From: Phenylobacterium sp.
GTDB lineage: Bacteria > Pseudomonadota > Alphaproteobacteria > Caulobacterales > Caulobacteraceae
Direction: 5' to 3'
NCBI RefSeq assembly: GCF_019636135.1
Contig: NZ_JAHBYD010000012.1
Coordinates: 61,354-125,353, forward strand
DNA length: 64,000 nt
Shown here: positions 8,968 through 19,480 of the stretch, in pieces
Position numbering within the stretch: the first letter of the stretch is position 1
How the letters are laid out: each line of letters opens with the position of its first letter
Made by a program: the position numbers and the translations under genes
The notes under the pieces: generated by a model
Told to the model about the DNA's origin: nothing
Database searches by the model: none
What the model saw: only the letters and a program-made list of their open reading frames with translations

Positions 8968-11900
8968 ATGTCGGTCGGCGGCGGGTCGGATTCCGAAGGC
9001 TCGGCGCCGTCCTGGCGCGACCGCGTGCTCGGCGTGTTCCGGCGCCAGACATCGCTCGCCGTGGCGGGCTTCGTGGCGCTGGCCGCGTTCGGCGGCGGCG
9101 TGGCCGCGACTGTCGCAGTGAACGGTTTCGGCGCCCGGCCGGCCGCCGTGCAGGGCGATGCGTCGGCCGGGCCGTCCTGGGCCTTCTTCGGCAAGCCGCG
9201 CGGGGCCGACGCGCGACGCCGCGGCGTGCCCAGGCCTGCGGGCTTCGCCGTCTGGACCTCGCGCTTCGACGTGGCCGGCGACGAGCCGCGCGCCTGCATC
9301 CGCATGAGCCGGCCGCTGGATGCGGCGCGGCCCTACGGGGACTACGTCACCGTCTCGCCGGCGCTGGCGACGCGGCCCGCCGTGACCGTGACGGGCGACG
9401 AGCTCTGCGTGGGCGGCATCGGCTTCGTGGACCGCACCGTGACCCTGCTGAAGGGGCTGCCCGGCGCCGGCGACGCGAAGCTCGACCGCAACGTCGAGGT
9501 GGCCTTCGCCGCCAGCGAGAAGCCGCCCTACGTGGGCTTCGCCGGCCTGGGCGTGATCCTGCCGCGCGAGGACGCCGACGGCGTGGGCCTCGAGACGATC
9601 AACGTCAGCCGCCTGCACATCGAGGTGTGGCGCGTCGTCGACCGCAACCTGGTGCGCAAGTCGATCAGCGCGCCCGATCCGACCGGCGAGGGCGAGTACG
9701 CCGACACCTATGGCGAAGACACGCCGCGCGGCGAAGGCCGGCTGATCTGGAAGGGCGACGTGGCGGTGCGCGGCCGGCCGGGCGAGCGGGTGACCACCGT
9801 CTTCCCGCTGGGCGCGGTGCTGAAGGAGATGCAGCCGGGTGGCTACGTCATCAAGGCCAAGGACGCCTCGGGCCCGCGCGGCCTGAAGCGCGACGACGAC
9901 GAGGACGGCTATGACGACGACCCGCCCGCCCAGGCGCGGCGCTGGGTGATGTTCACCGACATGGCGCTGACCGCCTACCAGGGCTCGGAGGGGCTCGACG
10001 TGGTGGTGCGGTCGCTGAAGTCGGCCAGGACGCTCTCGAACCTGCGCGTGGCGCTGGTGGCCGGCAACGGCGAGGACCTGGCCGAGACCCGCTCGGACGC
10101 CTCGGGCCGGGCGCGGTTCGACAAGCCGCTCCTGGAGGGCAAGGCCGCCGAACACGCCAGGATGGTGATGGTCTATGGCCCGCAGGGCGACCTGGCCGTC
10201 CTCGACCTCGACCGCGCGCCGGTCGACCTGTCGCGCGAAGGGATCGGCGGGCGAAACGACAACGGCGGCGGCGCCGGCCCGGTCGACGCCTACCTCTACG
10301 CCGACCGCGGGGTCTACCGGCCCGGCGAGACGGTGCGCCTGAACGCCCTGCTGCGCGACCGCGAGGCGCGCGCGGTCAAGGCGCGCAAGGGCTACATCGT
10401 CGTGCGCCGGCCCTCGGGCGTGGAGCTGATCCGCTACGGGTTCGAGAAGACGCCCTACGGCTCGGCCGCCGCCAGCGTGGTGCTGCCCAGGAGCGCGCCG
10501 CGCGGCCGCTGGCGCGCGACCGTCGAGATCGACGGCGTCGAGCAACCGGCGGGCGAACTCGCCTTCGCCGTCGAGGACTTCGCGCCGCAGCGGCTGGAGG
10601 TGACGGCCAAGGGCGACGAGCAGGTCCCCCTGCGCGGCGACGAGATCCGGGCGATCGCCGTCTCGGCGCGGTTCCTCTACGGCGCGGCGGGCGCGGGCCT
10701 GCAGACCCAGGGCGAGGCGCGGCTGCGCGTCGACCGCGATCCCTTCCCGCAGTTCAAGGGCTACCAGTGGGGCGACCAGCGGACGCCCTTCGACGAGCAG
10801 TTCCTGGACCTGGAGACCACGGTCACCGACGGCGAGGGCCGGGCGGTGGTGCATCTGTCGTCGGCCGCGGCGCAGGGGACGACCCAGCCGCTGGAGGCCG
10901 CCGTGGTCGCCTCGGTGTTCGAGCCGGGCGGGCGGCCGGTGCGCGAGGGTGTGACCTTCAAGGTGCGCCCGGCGGCCTACTACCTGGGCGCCAGGATCGA
11001 CCAGGGCGTGGCCTCCGGCGGGACCGATCCGGTGGTCAGCGCCGACGTCATCGCCGTCGATCCCTACGGGCGGCAGCGCGCGCAGGGCGGGGTGACCTAC
11101 ACCCTGATCAAGGAGGCCTGGACCTACGACTGGTTCCAGCAGGACGGCCGCTGGCAGTGGCGCAGGTCCAGCCGCGACGTGGCGGTGCAGCGCGGGACGC
11201 TGAACATCCCGGCCAAGGGCGGCGCGAAGATCCAGCGGCGGCTGGGCTGGGGCGACTATCGCCTGGAGATGCAGGGGCCGGGCGGCGCGGTCAGCGTCAT
11301 CCGCTTCGCCTCGGGCTGGGGCGAGCCGGCGAAGGACGTCGATGCGCCCGACCTCGTGCGCGTAAGCGCGGGCGTCAAGGCCTACAGGCAGGGCGACACG
11401 GTCGAGATCACCCTGAAGCCGCCCTATGCCGGCGAGGCGCAGATCGCCGTCGCCACCGACCGGATCGTCGACTTCAAGAGCGTGTCGATGAGCGCCGCGG
11501 GCGGGACGGTGCGGCTGAAGTCGACCGCGGCCTGGGGCGGCGGCGCCTACGTCCTGGTGAGCGTGATCCAGCCGCGCGACGCGGTGAGCTCGCCGAAGCC
11601 GGGCCGGGCGCTGGGCGTCGTCTACGTGCCGCTGGACCCCAAGGACCGGAAGCTGGCGGTGGATATCGGCACGCCGACGAAACAGCATTCGAAGGCGAAG
11701 CTGGACGTGCCGCTGACCATCAAGGGCCAGCCGATCGGCTCGAAGGTGCGCGTCACCGTGGCCGCGGTGGACGAGGGGATTCTCAGGCTCACCAAGTTCC
11801 AGAGCCCCGATCCGGTGAAATGGTACTTCGGCAAGCGGGCGCTGCGCGTCGACCTGCGCGACGACTACGGCCGCCTGCTGGACCCCAACCTGGGCGCGCC

Positions 11901-13995
11901 GGCCAACGTCAACTTCGGCGCCGACGAGATCGGCGGCGAGGGGCTGACGACCACGCCGATCCGCACCGTGGCCCTGTGGTCGGGCGTGGTGGAGACCGAC
12001 CGCCTGGGCCGCGCGACCATCCGCCTGCCGGCGCCCGACCTGAACGGCGAGCTGCGGCTGATGGTGGTGGCCTGGACCGACGACGCGGTGGGCGGCGCCT
12101 CGAAGCCGCTGACCGTGCGCGAGCCCGTGGTGGCCGAGCTGAACCTGCCGCGGTTCATGGCCCCGGGCGACCGGGCGCTGGCGACGCTGGAGCTGCACAA
12201 CCTCGAAGGCCGGCCGGGCGACTATACGGCCAGCATCGCGGGCAAGGGCGGGTTCCTGGCGAACCTCACGCGCCTCTTCCGCCTGCCGCTGGGCCAGCGC
12301 ACGACCGAGCGCGTGGCGTTCGACGCGCCGCGGCGCGCGGGCGTCGGCGCGGTCAGCTTCCGCGTCACCGGCCCGGGCTTCACGACCGCCCGCGACCTGC
12401 CGATCCAGAGCCGGCTGGGCTGGGGCCGCGTCACCCGCACGACGACGACGCTGCAGCAGCCGGGCGAGGCCTATACGCCCGCCGCCGCGCTGATGGCGGG
12501 GCTGGCGGCCGGCGACGTGACGATGCAGGTGAGCTACTCGCCGTTCCGCGGCTTCGACCCGGCGCCGATCGCGGCCTCGCTGTCGCGCTATCCCTACGGC
12601 TGCACCGAGCAGCTCGTGTCGGGCGCCTATCCGCTGCTCTACGGCGCCGAGATCGACCCGAAGCTGAAGCGTGCGACGCCGGCGCTGAACACGGCGGTCG
12701 GCAAGCTGCTCGACCGCCAGAGCCTCGATGGGGCCTTCGGCCTCTGGAGCGTCGGCGACGGCGAGGCCGACCCGTGGATCGGCGCCTACGCCACCGACTT
12801 CCTGGTCGAGGCAAGGAAGCTGGGCGCGCCCGTGCCGCAGGCGGCGATGGACCGGGCGCTCTCGGCCATGCGCGAGGTCTCCAAGCCCGACGGCTATGCG
12901 AGCCTTTCCTACCGCATGGACTACCCCGGCTGGTGGGCCTCGACGCCCGAGCAGTCGGAGAAGGAGACGCGGGTGATGCGCCGGCGCGCCTCGGCCTATG
13001 CGCTCTACGTGCTGGCCAAGGCCGGCCGGGGCGACCTCGCCCGCCTGCGCTGGTGGAACGACGTGCAGATGAAGGACGAGGCCTCGCCGCTGGCCCGCGC
13101 CCAGGTGGCGACGGGCCTGGCGCTGATGGGCGACCGGGCCCGCGCCCGCGCCGCCTTCCGCGAGGCCGCCGCCGTGCTCGGCTACAAGGAGCGCTGGGAC
13201 TGGTACCAGAGCCCGCTGCGCGACCTCGCCGGCGTCATCGCCCTGGCCTACGAGGCCGGCGAGCCCGGGATCGCGCGGTCGCTCCAGGCGCGCCTGGAGA
13301 ACGCAGTGAAGGACCCCGACGCCCTGAACACCCAGGAGCAGGCGCGCCTGCTGCAGGCGGCGCACTTCATGCTGGCCGCTTCGGGCCGCCCGGCGATCCA
13401 GGCGAGCGGCGTCACCCAGATGCCCTCGGCGGGCGGCGCGCCGCGCTGGTCGGTCGGGCGGCTGGTCGACGCGCGGTTCGTGAACGCCGGCAAGGGCGGC
13501 GTCTGGCGGACGGTCACCGTCACCGGCGCGCCGATCGCGGCGCCGGCGCCCGCGTCCAACGGCCTCTCGGTGTCGAAGACGCTGTTCACCCTGCGCGGCC
13601 AGCCCGTGGACCCCGCGGCGGTGCGCCAGGGCGACCGGATCGTCGTGCGCATCGCCGGCCGCTCGCAGCAGGCCCGCGGCCTGCCGCTGGTGGTGGACGA
13701 CGCCCTGCCGGCGGGCTTCGAGATCGAGACCGTGCTGGGACCCGACGACGCCAAGAGCGGCCCCTTCCCGTTCCTCGGCAAGCTGACGACGGCGTCGGCG
13801 CAGGAGGCGCGCGACGACCGCTACGTCGCCGCCGCCCAGGTGGCGGGGAACGGCGAGTTCGCCTTCGCCTACGTCGCCCGCGCGGTGACCCCCGGCGACT
13901 TCCTGCTGCCCGGCGTCGAGGCCCGCGACATGTACCGCCCCGGCGTCGCCGCCCGCACCGCGCCGCGCCGCACCTCGATCGCGCCGGGGGCGTAG
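8968..13995 (+). CDS. Bacterial alpha-2-macroglobulin with intact thioester
   Basis: Giant envelope protease trap of 1675 residues. The start at 8968 follows a strong CCGGAGGG ribosome site; a short cytoplasmic stretch is followed by one hydrophobic anchor (about residues 25-50) and no lipobox, so it looks membrane-anchored by a helix rather than lipidated. MG domains follow, with the TVTGDELCVGG and DRGVYRPGETV stretches typical of this family, then the thioester motif GCTEQ with Cys1212 and Gln1215, and the alpha-alpha toroid (complement-like) region after it. It is followed directly by pbpC, the usual YfhM-type arrangement, suggesting defence of the cell wall against proteases after peptidoglycan breach. 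Confidence 0.95.
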   Translation: MSVGGGSDSEGSAPSWRDRVLGVFRRQTSLAVAGFVALAAFGGGVAATVAVNGFGARPAAVQGDASAGPSWAFFGKPRGADARRRGVPRPAGFAVWTSRFDVAGDEPRACIRMSRPLDAARPYGDYVTVSPALATRPAVTVTGDELCVGGIGFVDRTVTLLKGLPGAGDAKLDRNVEVAFAASEKPPYVGFAGLGVILPREDADGVGLETINVSRLHIEVWRVVDRNLVRKSISAPDPTGEGEYADTYGEDTPRGEGRLIWKGDVAVRGRPGERVTTVFPLGAVLKEMQPGGYVIKAKDASGPRGLKRDDDEDGYDDDPPAQARRWVMFTDMALTAYQGSEGLDVVVRSLKSARTLSNLRVALVAGNGEDLAETRSDASGRARFDKPLLEGKAAEHARMVMVYGPQGDLAVLDLDRAPVDLSREGIGGRNDNGGGAGPVDAYLYADRGVYRPGETVRLNALLRDREARAVKARKGYIVVRRPSGVELIRYGFEKTPYGSAAASVVLPRSAPRGRWRATVEIDGVEQPAGELAFAVEDFAPQRLEVTAKGDEQVPLRGDEIRAIAVSARFLYGAAGAGLQTQGEARLRVDRDPFPQFKGYQWGDQRTPFDEQFLDLETTVTDGEGRAVVHLSSAAAQGTTQPLEAAVVASVFEPGGRPVREGVTFKVRPAAYYLGARIDQGVASGGTDPVVSADVIAVDPYGRQRAQGGVTYTLIKEAWTYDWFQQDGRWQWRRSSRDVAVQRGTLNIPAKGGAKIQRRLGWGDYRLEMQGPGGAVSVIRFASGWGEPAKDVDAPDLVRVSAGVKAYRQGDTVEITLKPPYAGEAQIAVATDRIVDFKSVSMSAAGGTVRLKSTAAWGGGAYVLVSVIQPRDAVSSPKPGRALGVVYVPLDPKDRKLAVDIGTPTKQHSKAKLDVPLTIKGQPIGSKVRVTVAAVDEGILRLTKFQSPDPVKWYFGKRALRVDLRDDYGRLLDPNLGAPANVNFGADEIGGEGLTTTPIRTVALWSGVVETDRLGRATIRLPAPDLNGELRLMVVAWTDDAVGGASKPLTVREPVVAELNLPRFMAPGDRALATLELHNLEGRPGDYTASIAGKGGFLANLTRLFRLPLGQRTTERVAFDAPRRAGVGAVSFRVTGPGFTTARDLPIQSRLGWGRVTRTTTTLQQPGEAYTPAAALMAGLAAGDVTMQVSYSPFRGFDPAPIAASLSRYPYGCTEQLVSGAYPLLYGAEIDPKLKRATPALNTAVGKLLDRQSLDGAFGLWSVGDGEADPWIGAYATDFLVEARKLGAPVPQAAMDRALSAMREVSKPDGYASLSYRMDYPGWWASTPEQSEKETRVMRRRASAYALYVLAKAGRGDLARLRWWNDVQMKDEASPLARAQVATGLALMGDRARARAAFREAAAVLGYKERWDWYQSPLRDLAGVIALAYEAGEPGIARSLQARLENAVKDPDALNTQEQARLLQAAHFMLAASGRPAIQASGVTQMPSAGGAPRWSVGRLVDARFVNAGKGGVWRTVTVTGAPIAAPAPASNGLSVSKTLFTLRGQPVDPAAVRQGDRIVVRIAGRSQQARGLPLVVDDALPAGFEIETVLGPDDAKSGPFPFLGKLTTASAQEARDDRYVAAAQVAGNGEFAFAYVARAVTPGDFLLPGVEARDMYRPGVAARTAPRRTSIAPGA

Positions 13996-14037
13996 TGCGA
14001 CGGGTCAGCGTCCTGCGCGCCGCAGGCGCCCTGTTGC

Positions 14038-14126
14038 ACCGCAGAGGGCGCGGAGGGTTTCCCGGAGGACGCAGAGGCGCACTGCCCTCCGCGACCTCTG
14101 CGCACGCCTCTGCGACCTCTGCGGTT
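14038..14126. repeat. Inverted repeat, CCGCAGAGG type, in the A2M/pbpC junction
   Basis: ACCGCAGAGGGCGCGGAGGG at 14038-14057 is mirrored by CCCTCCGCGACCTCTGCG at 14085-14102 (one mismatch), followed by another CCTCTGCGACCTCTGCGGT unit at 14107-14125. The element has no stop codon in the pbpC frame, so it would be translated if pbpC begins at the GTG overlapping the previous stop. Confidence 0.75.
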
Positions 14127-14165
14127 GAAGACGGCGCTGGCGCGCCGACGACGGTTCGCCGGCTC

Positions 14166-16187
14166 GTGTTCGGCCTTCTTGGGCTGATGGCCTTCCAGAC
14201 GGCCGTGGCGGCGGCGGACATCGCCTTGCCGCCGGACCTGACGCGGGCGGCGCGGTCGTCGCCGGTGGTGCTGGATCGGCGGGGCGCGTGGCTGCGGGCG
14301 CTGCCGGTGGAGGACGGGCGGTGGCGGCTGCGGGCGGACCTCGCGCGGACCGACCCGGAGTTCCTGCGCCGCGTGGTGGCGGCCGAGGACGCGCGGTTCT
14401 GGGTCCATCCCGGCGTCGACCCCGCGGCGCTGGCGCGGGCGGTGGGCTCGGCGGTGGCGCGGGGGCATGCGACGTCGGGCGCCTCGACGATCACCATGCA
14501 GACCGCGCGCCTGCTGGAGCCGCGGCCGCGGACGGTCGGCTCGAAGCTGATCGAGATGCTGCGGGCATTGCAACTGGAGGCCCGGTTCTCCAAGCGCGAG
14601 ATCCTGGCGATGTACCTGACGCTCGCGCCGTACGGCGGGAACCTGGAGGGCGTGCGGGCGGCCAGCCTCTCGTATTTCGGCCACGAGCCCGAGGGGCTGA
14701 CCGACGCCGAGCAGGCGCTGCTGATCGCGCTGCCGCAATCGCCCGAGGCGCGGCGGCCCGACCGGCGGCCAGCGGCGGCGAAGGCCACGCGCGACGCGGT
14801 GCTCGCGCGGTTCGTGCGGATGGGTCGACTGTCGGCGTCGACGGCGAAGGAGGCGAGCGCCGATCCGCTGCCGGGCCGCAGCGCCTTCCCGGCCCGCGCC
14901 TGGCATGCGGCGGGCGAGCTGGCGGCGGCCGCGCCGACGCTGACGCCGACCGTGGTCTCGACGCTGGACGCCCGGCTGCAAGCGCGGCTGGAGGCGCTGG
15001 CGGCCGAGACGGCGCGGGCCGAGGGCGGCTCGACCACGGCGGCGATCCTGGTGGTGGAGATCGACGGGCGGGCGGTGCGCGGGGCCGTGGGCTCGTCCGG
15101 GCGCGACACCCAGGGCGGCTGGATCGACATGACCCGCGCGCGCCGCTCGCCCGGTTCGGCGCTGAAGCCCTTCATCTACGCCTTCGCCTTCGAGGAGGGG
15201 ATCGCCGCGCCCGACACCCAGATCGACGACGCCCGCGTGCGGTTCGCCGACTACCAGCCCGAGAACTTCGACCGCACCTTCCACGGCAAGGTCACCGCGC
15301 GCGAGGCGCTGACCCAGTCGCTGAACGTGCCGGCGGTGGCGACCCTGGCGAGCGTGGGGCCGGAAGCGTTCGAGGCGCGGCTGAGCGCCGCCGGCGTCAT
15401 CCTGGAGCGACCGCGCGCCGAGACCCGCGCGCCGGGCCTGGCGCTGGCGCTGGGCGGCGTGGGGATCAGCCTGCGGGACCTGGCGGTGCTCTATGCGGCG
15501 CTGGGCGACGGCGGGGTCGCCAAGCCGCTGGCGTGGACCGAGCGGGACGCCGCTCGCGAGCGGCGCGAGGCCGGCCGGCGGCTGGTCCGCGCCGAGGCCG
15601 CGCGGCAGGTGATCGACATCCTGCGCGAGACGCCGCCGCCGGCCGGCGCCGGCCCCGCGGCGCTGCTGCGCGGGCGGCCGGCGATGGCGTTCAAGACCGG
15701 CACCTCCTACGGCTTCCGCGACGCGCTGGCGGCGGGCGTGGTCGGCGGCTATGCGGTGGTGGTCTGGACGGGGCGGCCCGACGGCGGCGCGCGGGGCGGC
15801 GTCACCGGCCGGGACTCCGCGCTGCCGCTGCTGTTCCAGGCCGCCGACGCGATCCAGGCCGCGCCCGCCGCGCCGCAGCCCATCGCGCCGCGCTCGGCCC
15901 CGCCGGCGCTGCGGACGCTGGAGGCGGCCGGCGAAGGTCCGAAACTGATCTTCCCGCCCGACGGCGCGGCGGTGCAGGTCGACGGCTACGGCCCCGGCGC
16001 GCGCGGCCTCTCGCTGGCCGCCAGCGGGGCGCGGCTCTCCTGGTACGTGGACGGGACGCCGGTGACGCCCGACCCCCTGAGCGGCCGCCCGATCTGGCGC
16101 CCGCCCGGCCCGGGCTTCTACCAGGTCACGGTCGTGGATTCCGAAGGCCGCCGCGCCCAGGCCCGGGTGCGGGTGAAGGGCGGCTAG
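14166..16187 (+). CDS. pbpC: Penicillin-binding protein 1C, bifunctional peptidoglycan synthase
   Basis: Membrane-anchored class A PBP. From the GTG at 14166 the product is 673 residues: signal-anchor (about residues 1-18), GT51 transglycosylase with EDARFWVHPGVD (catalytic Glu74), transpeptidase with the Ser331-x-x-Lys334 motif, SLN and KTGTSYGF (Lys510), and a C-terminal BiPBP_C beta domain (last 90 residues). All catalytic motifs are intact. The start is uncertain: an in-frame GTG at 13995 overlaps the alpha-2-macroglobulin stop (TAGTG) and would add 57 residues, 30 of them encoded by the repeat at 14038-14126. Located after alpha-2-macroglobulin, with which PbpC proteins are functionally linked. 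Confidence 0.92.
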   Translation: MFGLLGLMAFQTAVAAADIALPPDLTRAARSSPVVLDRRGAWLRALPVEDGRWRLRADLARTDPEFLRRVVAAEDARFWVHPGVDPAALARAVGSAVARGHATSGASTITMQTARLLEPRPRTVGSKLIEMLRALQLEARFSKREILAMYLTLAPYGGNLEGVRAASLSYFGHEPEGLTDAEQALLIALPQSPEARRPDRRPAAAKATRDAVLARFVRMGRLSASTAKEASADPLPGRSAFPARAWHAAGELAAAAPTLTPTVVSTLDARLQARLEALAAETARAEGGSTTAAILVVEIDGRAVRGAVGSSGRDTQGGWIDMTRARRSPGSALKPFIYAFAFEEGIAAPDTQIDDARVRFADYQPENFDRTFHGKVTAREALTQSLNVPAVATLASVGPEAFEARLSAAGVILERPRAETRAPGLALALGGVGISLRDLAVLYAALGDGGVAKPLAWTERDAARERREAGRRLVRAEAARQVIDILRETPPPAGAGPAALLRGRPAMAFKTGTSYGFRDALAAGVVGGYAVVVWTGRPDGGARGGVTGRDSALPLLFQAADAIQAAPAAPQPIAPRSAPPALRTLEAAGEGPKLIFPPDGAAVQVDGYGPGARGLSLAASGARLSWYVDGTPVTPDPLSGRPIWRPPGPGFYQVTVVDSEGRRAQARVRVKGG

Positions 16188-16489
16188 CGGTCGGCCGCGC
16201 GGGCGAAGTTCTGCGCCGGTACGTCCATGGTGCGCATCAGCAGGCACGGCCGCGGGCGCCGGTCGATCTCGCGCACCGGAATGCGGCTGCCGGTGATGAG
16301 GATCCTCTCGGGCTTCTGACGCTCGCCCAGGTCGCCCACGTCGCTCACGTAGTAGGGCGCGGGGCGGCAGCGGATCGGCGCGCGCTGGTCCACGTCGCGG
16401 ACGGGCGGGTTGACGGCCGAGGGCGGCGCCGGCGCGGGCAGGGCGGGCGCGCTGGTGGCGAACAGGAGCAGGGCGGCCAGCGCGCTCAT
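16184..16489 (-). CDS. Small exported protein of unknown function
   Basis: A 101-residue protein with an N-terminal hydrophobic signal sequence (MSALAALLLFATSAPALPAP). I do not recognise the family. The mature part is Pro/Arg-rich and includes ILITGSRIPV, which resembles the VTGSRI start of TonB-dependent receptor plugs, but no receptor domain follows. Its start codon overlaps the stop of the next upstream gene by 4 nt (ATGA), and its own stop overlaps the pbpC stop on the other strand by 2 nt. Probably a cell-envelope protein translated together with the 82-residue neighbour. Confidence 0.55.
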   Translation of the reverse strand: MSALAALLLFATSAPALPAPAPPSAVNPPVRDVDQRAPIRCRPAPYYVSDVGDLGERQKPERILITGSRIPVREIDRRPRPCLLMRTMDVPAQNFARAADR

Positions 16490-16734
16490 CGCGTCCCACC
16501 GAGCAGGCAACCCTGCGCCATCGGCATCTCGATCAGCTTCCTGACCCGGTCGTCCGGGTCCGCGCGGTAGAGCAGCGTCGGTTCCGTCTTCACCTGCAGG
16601 CGTCCGGCGTCCTTGCAGACGGCCATCGGCTTCGCCGTCTCCATGGCGAGCAGAACGGATTTCGCGGCAGGTTGCGGGGCCGGACGCTCGGCGGGCGCCA
16701 GGGCCAGAACGGCGGCGGCGATCGTGACGAGCAT
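16486..16734 (-). CDS. Small exported protein of unknown function
   Basis: An 82-residue protein starting with a short signal-like sequence (MLVTIAAAVLALAPA) followed by a compact region with two cysteines (AVCKD and QGCLL), which could form a disulfide in the periplasm. No family recognised. It is the first gene of a two-gene unit: its TGA overlaps the ATG of the 101-residue gene. Codon use is like the neighbours, and the ATGA overlap supports both being genuine genes. Confidence 0.5.
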   Translation of the reverse strand: MLVTIAAAVLALAPAERPAPQPAAKSVLLAMETAKPMAVCKDAGRLQVKTEPTLLYRADPDDRVRKLIEMPMAQGCLLGGTR

Positions 16735-16824
16735 TGCGGCCTCCCATTACGCAACATCGCCAAGCTGCCACCGGTCGCGACGATCGCCAAATTACGCTTC
16801 GGTCACCTATCGCGGCGGGTTCGT

Positions 16825-17246
16825 TCAGCCGATGACGAACCGCAGCCAGGCGACGCCGCCGTCCTCGCCCGCCTCGGTGCAGCGGAAGCCCTCGCGGACG
16901 TAGAAGGCCTGGGCGCCCAGGTTCGCCGTCTGGCACTTCAGCGAGAGCCGCCCGCCTGCCGCCGCGATCACATGGTCCAGCAACGCCTTGCCGACGCCCC
17001 GGCCGCGCGGCTCGACATAGAGCGAATGCAGGAAGGCCTGCGGGCGGTAGAGGGCGGCTAGGCCCACGATGCGGCCCGCCTCGACGGCGACGAAGACGTC
17101 CTCCTCCCGCGCGGCCTTCAGGAAGTCCTCGGCGCTGTGCCGGTCCCGCGGAATCCAGGTGAAGGTGTCGGAGAGGACGCGCACGTAGAGGTCCGCGCAG
17201 GCCGGAAGCTCGTCCGGCCGCGCCCGGCGTACGCTGGGGACAGGCG

Positions 17247-17265
<19 letters not shown>
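16825..17265 (-). CDS. GNAT family N-acetyltransferase
   Basis: Acetyl-CoA-dependent acyltransferase of about 146 residues. The GNAT fold is visible as the N-terminal VRRARPDELPA strand-helix, the central GLAALYRPQAFLHSLYVEPRGRGVGKALL (beta4, then the R-G-x-G-x-G/A acetyl-CoA loop) and the C-terminal AQAFYVREGF. No ATG lies near the expected N terminus; the TTG chosen gives MDDAGLTPV and overlaps the end of lpdA by 19 nt, so translation is probably coupled to lpdA. A later GTG would cut off the first strand. Substrate unknown. Confidence 0.75.
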
Positions 17266-18662
<1,397 letters not shown>

Positions 18663-18760
18663 GGTCCGTCCTGGATTTGGGGGCGCAAACTAGGCTGGAA
18701 GAGTTACAGGTCAACCGCCCGTCGCCACGAGCAAGCCAGATGCGCCGACGGTGGTCTCCG

Positions 18761-19222
18761 TCAGCGCGGCGGCGGCCGATATTGCAGGCCTCCCGCGATA
18801 GCCTTCACCTGGCCGGGATCGGACCAGTCCTGGATCTTCAGGCCCTCGACCTCCCAGAAATCCCGTACATTTGCCGTGATGACGGTCCAGCCGCGCGCCA
18901 AGGCCTGCCCCGCGATCATCAGGTCGTAGGCCGGCAGTCGCCGACCAAGCCGCTCGCGGTCGGCGCGAAGTCGCCCTGTTGCGAGCGCATCCTCCCATGA
19001 CCAGCTCTCTACGCGGAACGGTTCGAGAATGGCGCCGAACAGCTCGAGCTGATGCGCCGGCCGCGCGCTCGCATGAGCTCCGAACGCCAATTTCTGCGCC
19101 ACGATCGTGGACACGATCAGGTCCTCGCCGCGCGCCTGGGCCGCGCGCATTCGCGAGCGGATATGCGCCCGGTCGCTCCGCATCAGATCAATGAGGACAT
19201 TGCTGTCGAAGCTAAGGGTCAA
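18761..19222 (-). CDS. vapC: PIN-domain protein, VapC-type toxin (possibly attenuated)
   Basis: Putative RNase toxin of 153 residues. PIN features: FDSNVLIDL at the N terminus (Asp6), PAYDLMIAGQA and the TANVRDF block with two further acids. At the second conserved position, where the family has Glu in an EL-x-x-G context, this protein reads AQKLAFG with Lys44, so one metal-ligand acid is absent; whether it still cleaves RNA is open. The TTG start at 19222 gives a standard N terminus and overlaps the vapB stop by 11 nt; longer starts would add an implausible Arg-rich stretch from the vapB tail region. Confidence 0.78.
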   Translation of the reverse strand: MTLSFDSNVLIDLMRSDRAHIRSRMRAAQARGEDLIVSTIVAQKLAFGAHASARPAHQLELFGAILEPFRVESWSWEDALATGRLRADRERLGRRLPAYDLMIAGQALARGWTVITANVRDFWEVEGLKIQDWSDPGQVKAIAGGLQYRPPPR

Positions 19223-19469
19223 AACGAATCTTCGGCGGCGGCGTCGGCGGATCGTAGGGCGGGTCCGGGAACGGCTCACCGGCGGCTTCCGCCAGTTCGT
19301 CGATCTTGGCCCAGAACGCCTTCCAGTCCCGCTCCACCGGTTCCAGGATCACCCGGTCGCCATCCTTGCGGATGCGGACCTCGGACCCGTCGAAGCGGAA
19401 CGCCTTCGGCAGGCGCACGGCCTGGCTGCCGCCGTGGGTGAAGAGTTTCGCGGTCTTGTGCTCACCCAT
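19212..19469 (-). CDS. vapB: AbrB/MazE-fold antitoxin, VapB-type
   Basis: 85-residue DNA-binding antitoxin. The swapped-hairpin AbrB domain is clear: AKLFTHGGSQAVRLPKAFRF then EVRIRKDGDRVILEP. The C-terminal 35 residues, with EPFPDPPYDPPTPPP, form the toxin-wrapping tail. It overlaps the PIN toxin gene, the classic antitoxin-first order. A perfect palindrome 12 nt upstream of its start is a likely autoregulatory operator. The pair lies inside the odhB-lpdA interval of the TCA cluster. Confidence 0.85.
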   Translation of the reverse strand: MGEHKTAKLFTHGGSQAVRLPKAFRFDGSEVRIRKDGDRVILEPVERDWKAFWAKIDELAEAAGEPFPDPPYDPPTPPPKIRFDP

Positions 19470-19480
19470 GACGGCGCTCC

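Noticed and set aside
8890..13365. A 1491-codon open frame on the minus strand opposite the alpha-2-macroglobulin gene
   Set aside because: It is a high-GC shadow: Arg/His/Gly/Leu-rich with no domain, while the plus strand encodes a recognisable protein with all family motifs.
10767..14165. The pbpC frame extending 1100 codons upstream inside the alpha-2-macroglobulin gene
   Set aside because: Gly/Arg-rich shadow of alpha-2-macroglobulin; PBP1C domains start only after 14166.
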